Source: Lactobacillus sp.
GTDB taxonomy: Bacteria > Pseudomonadota > Alphaproteobacteria > RF32 > CAG-239
Assembly: GCA_031263385.1 (NCBI GenBank)
Contig: JAISFX010000065.1
Span: 1-7,390, forward strand
Direction of reading: 5' to 3'
Length of the DNA stretch: 7,390 nt
Of the stretch, positions 5,928 to 7,390 are shown piece after piece (position 1 is the stretch's first letter; each line of letters starts with the position of its first letter). The notes under the pieces were generated by a model. The model did not search any database. It saw only the letters and a program-made list of their open reading frames with translations, and had not been told where the DNA came from. Made by a program: the position numbers and the translations under genes.

Positions 5928-6002
5928 TAAATTGGGTAGAATGAGACTAATAATAAGAAGCCAATTAAATTGGGTAGAATGAGGCTAATAATAAGAAGCC
6001 AA
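5928..6002. repeat. Two tandem 37-bp copies with 38-bp period
   Basis: A 37-bp unit starting TAAATTGGGTAGAATGAG occurs at 5928-5964 and 5966-6002 with a single difference (A5946 versus G5984) and one extra T between the copies. The nonamer CTAAATTGG also occurs just before, at 5912-5920 and 5927-5935. The second copy is the left arm of the palindrome that follows, so the first is an extra copy of an element end. Confidence 0.9.
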
Positions 6003-6090
6003 GGCAAAACGCGAGCGAATGTACCTTTTAGTACATGACGAGCGTTTTGTCCTACAGCTTCTGTATTAGTAGTCCATTATACACAATTTA
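5966..6090. mobile_element. 125-bp near-complete palindrome, MITE/REP-like element
   Basis: The outer 34 bp at each end are inverted copies. Aligned with two 1-nt gaps, the right end (6057-6090, complemented) matches the left arm at about 29 of 35 columns, and the extra upstream copy (5928-5961) at about 30. Inside these, CAAAACGC (6005-6012) pairs with GCGTTTTG (6042-6049), and ATGTAC (6019-6024) pairs with GTACAT (6031-6036) around the loop CTTTTA. It encodes no protein. The size, terminal inverted repeats and lack of coding capacity fit a non-autonomous transposon remnant or a REP/BIME-type repeat. Both ends carry TA (TAAATTG...CAATTTA), which could be a TA target duplication of IS630/mariner type, but this is only suggestive. 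The right end overlaps the pyk stop codon (6088-6090). Transcribed from either strand it would form a long hairpin. Confidence 0.65.
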
Positions 6091-7390
6091 TGGGATTTGG
6101 ACAATGTGAAGTATGTTAGTCCTTCCCGCTTTGTGAAGGGGGAAACCGGCTGTTATGAGAATGTGGTCTCCGGATTTTGCATAACCTTCTTTCTTTACAA
6201 GCTTAATGGAGATTTCTTCAATCTTTTCAAATGATGAATATTTCTCGCTGTTTATATAGCTTGTTGTGCCCCAAACAATTCCCAAACGTCTTGCAACATT
6301 TATGTCAGGAGTAACCGCTAAAATTGGAAGAGAAGGTCTTTCTTTTGCCTGTAATAAAGTTGTCAGTCCTGATGTTGTGTAGGTAACAATTGCTGACACT
6401 CTGCTCAACACATCTGCAACGTGAGTCGCAGCATAAGTAATGGCATCAGATTCATTCATGCAGCAATGGATTTTTCTGGTCTTTTCCATTATTTTGAGAA
6501 ACAACTCATCACTCTCAACTTTTTTAATGATATTAGCCATCATCTTAACAGCTTCAACAGGGTATTTTCCGGCAGCAGTCTCGCCTGAAAGCATAACTGT
6601 ATCAGCACCATCATAAACCGCAGTTGCCACGTCAGACACTTCTGCACGTGTAGGGCTTGGGTTGTTAATCATAGAATCAAGCATCTGTGTTGCAACAATA
6701 ACAGGGCGTCCATATTCACGACACTTTCCAACGATTCTCTTTTGCAATACAGGAACATCCTGAACCGGACATTCAACACCCAAATCTCCACGGGCAACCA
6801 TAATTGCATCTGACAATTGAATAATCTCATCCAAATCGTCAATAGCACTTGGCTTCTCAAGCTTTGATATAATCCACGCCTTGTCACCTACAAGCTTCTT
6901 AGCTTCTTTAACGTCATCGGCTCTCTGCACAAATGACAAAGACACATAATCTGCACCCATTTTAAGAGCAAACTTCAAATCTTCTCTGTCTTTTTCTGTA
7001 ATAGCAGAAATTGGCAACTGAATATTTGGCAGGTTAACCCCCTTATGAGAGGACAAATATCCGCCGTATTTAACTTTAGTAACTGCAGTTTTAGAATCAT
7101 TTTTCTTAATTGTAAGAACAATATTACCATCGTCTAAAAGCAGTTCATCACCCGGCTTAATAGCCTGAAAAATTTCTTTATGAGGAAGGCAAACTCTTTT
7201 GTCTGTACCAAGTTTTGGGTCCATATCAAGCAAAAATTCATCACCTTCTTTAAGCAAAACTTTTCCAGTTGCAAATTCGCCAACTCTTAGTTTTGGGCCT
7301 TGCAGGTCTGCCACAACCGCGATATGAATACCTTTTTTCTTTTCAAGTTTACGCACTATATCAAAACGTTCTTTGTGCTCTGCATGTGTT
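6088..7390 (-). CDS. pyk: Pyruvate kinase, N-terminus cut off by the window edge
   Basis: It catalyses phosphoenolpyruvate + ADP to pyruvate + ATP, the last step of glycolysis, in the cytosol. The frame stays open to 7390, so 433 residues are visible and roughly 40 are missing at the N-terminus. The GTG at 7356 is internal: the 11 residues before it (THAEHKERFDI) continue the family sequence after NFSHG. In visible numbering, ADLQGPKLRVG is at 27-37, followed by the small B domain to about 120. LSFVQRADD is at 151-159. The family signature is at 171-183, with catalytic Lys176 and metal-binding Glu178 in SKLEKPSAI. Next come MVARGDLGVE at 197-206, ATQMLDSM at 233-240 and LSGETAAGKYP at 267-277. 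A complete C-terminal regulatory domain follows, ending in LHIVQIP. No damage is visible. Its TAA stop is formed by the outermost bases of the palindromic element. Confidence 0.96.
   Translation of the reverse strand, partial: THAEHKERFDIVRKLEKKKGIHIAVVADLQGPKLRVGEFATGKVLLKEGDEFLLDMDPKLGTDKRVCLPHKEIFQAIKPGDELLLDDGNIVLTIKKNDSKTAVTKVKYGGYLSSHKGVNLPNIQLPISAITEKDREDLKFALKMGADYVSLSFVQRADDVKEAKKLVGDKAWIISKLEKPSAIDDLDEIIQLSDAIMVARGDLGVECPVQDVPVLQKRIVGKCREYGRPVIVATQMLDSMINNPSPTRAEVSDVATAVYDGADTVMLSGETAAGKYPVEAVKMMANIIKKVESDELFLKIMEKTRKIHCCMNESDAITYAATHVADVLSRVSAIVTYTTSGLTTLLQAKERPSLPILAVTPDINVARRLGIVWGTTSYINSEKYSSFEKIEEISIKLVKKEGYAKSGDHILITAGFPLHKAGRTNILHIVQIP

Noticed and set aside
5928..6002. CRISPR-like direct repeats
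   Set aside because: There are only two full copies, separated by one base rather than a spacer, and the unit is the arm of a palindromic element.
5985..6069. tRNA or riboswitch in the rpmJ-pyk gap
   Set aside because: The fold is one long imperfect hairpin without cloverleaf arms, a T-loop sequence or a known aptamer core, and it lies at the 3' end of pyk rather than in a leader.
7354..7356. GTG at 7356 as the start of pyruvate kinase
   Set aside because: The frame continues upstream to the window edge with residues typical of the family, so the true start lies beyond 7390.

Overview
The window looks like chromosomal DNA from an AT-rich proteobacterium. I favour an alphaproteobacterium, possibly a fast-evolving, host- or gut-associated lineage. 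Three things point that way. The bL36 protein is a 41-residue form lacking most zinc ligands, and I recall the closest matches from alphaproteobacteria, including Rickettsia. EttA is a clear full-length proteobacterial-type protein. Pyruvate kinase is present, which argues against Rickettsia itself. This placement is inference from motifs, not a database result.

Layout, left to right. Positions 1-62 (-) hold the first 20 codons of an unidentified gene, divergent from tsaC (131-751, +), which makes threonylcarbamoyl-AMP for tRNA t6A. A bidirectional hairpin terminator separates tsaC from two same-strand genes for small exported proteins of unknown function (811-1536 and 1676-2332, both -). These share a VDWG motif about 50 residues from their ends and may be diverged paralogues. 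Upstream lies ettA (2466-4145, -), a ribosome-binding ABC-F ATPase. An orphan, probably cytosolic gene (4256-4921, +) diverges from it. That gene runs tail to tail, one base apart, into another exported orphan (4923-5591, -). The short rpmJ gene (5711-5836, +) follows with its own promoter and terminator. The window ends in pyruvate kinase (6088 to beyond 7390, -), whose N-terminus is cut off by the window edge.

Most genes appear to be separately transcribed: recognisable -35/-10 pairs precede eight starts and hairpin terminators follow several genes. The named genes are housekeeping (tRNA modification, translation control, ribosome, glycolysis) and form no single pathway. The unusual material is three or four orphan proteins and, between rpmJ and pyk, a 125-bp nearly complete palindrome (5966-6090). 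One of its arms is duplicated in tandem (5928-5964) and its outer end supplies the stop codon of pyk. It looks like a non-autonomous mobile element or a REP/MITE-type repeat. I found no defence system, CRISPR array, prophage or transposase gene, and nothing that I can defend as a new multi-gene system.
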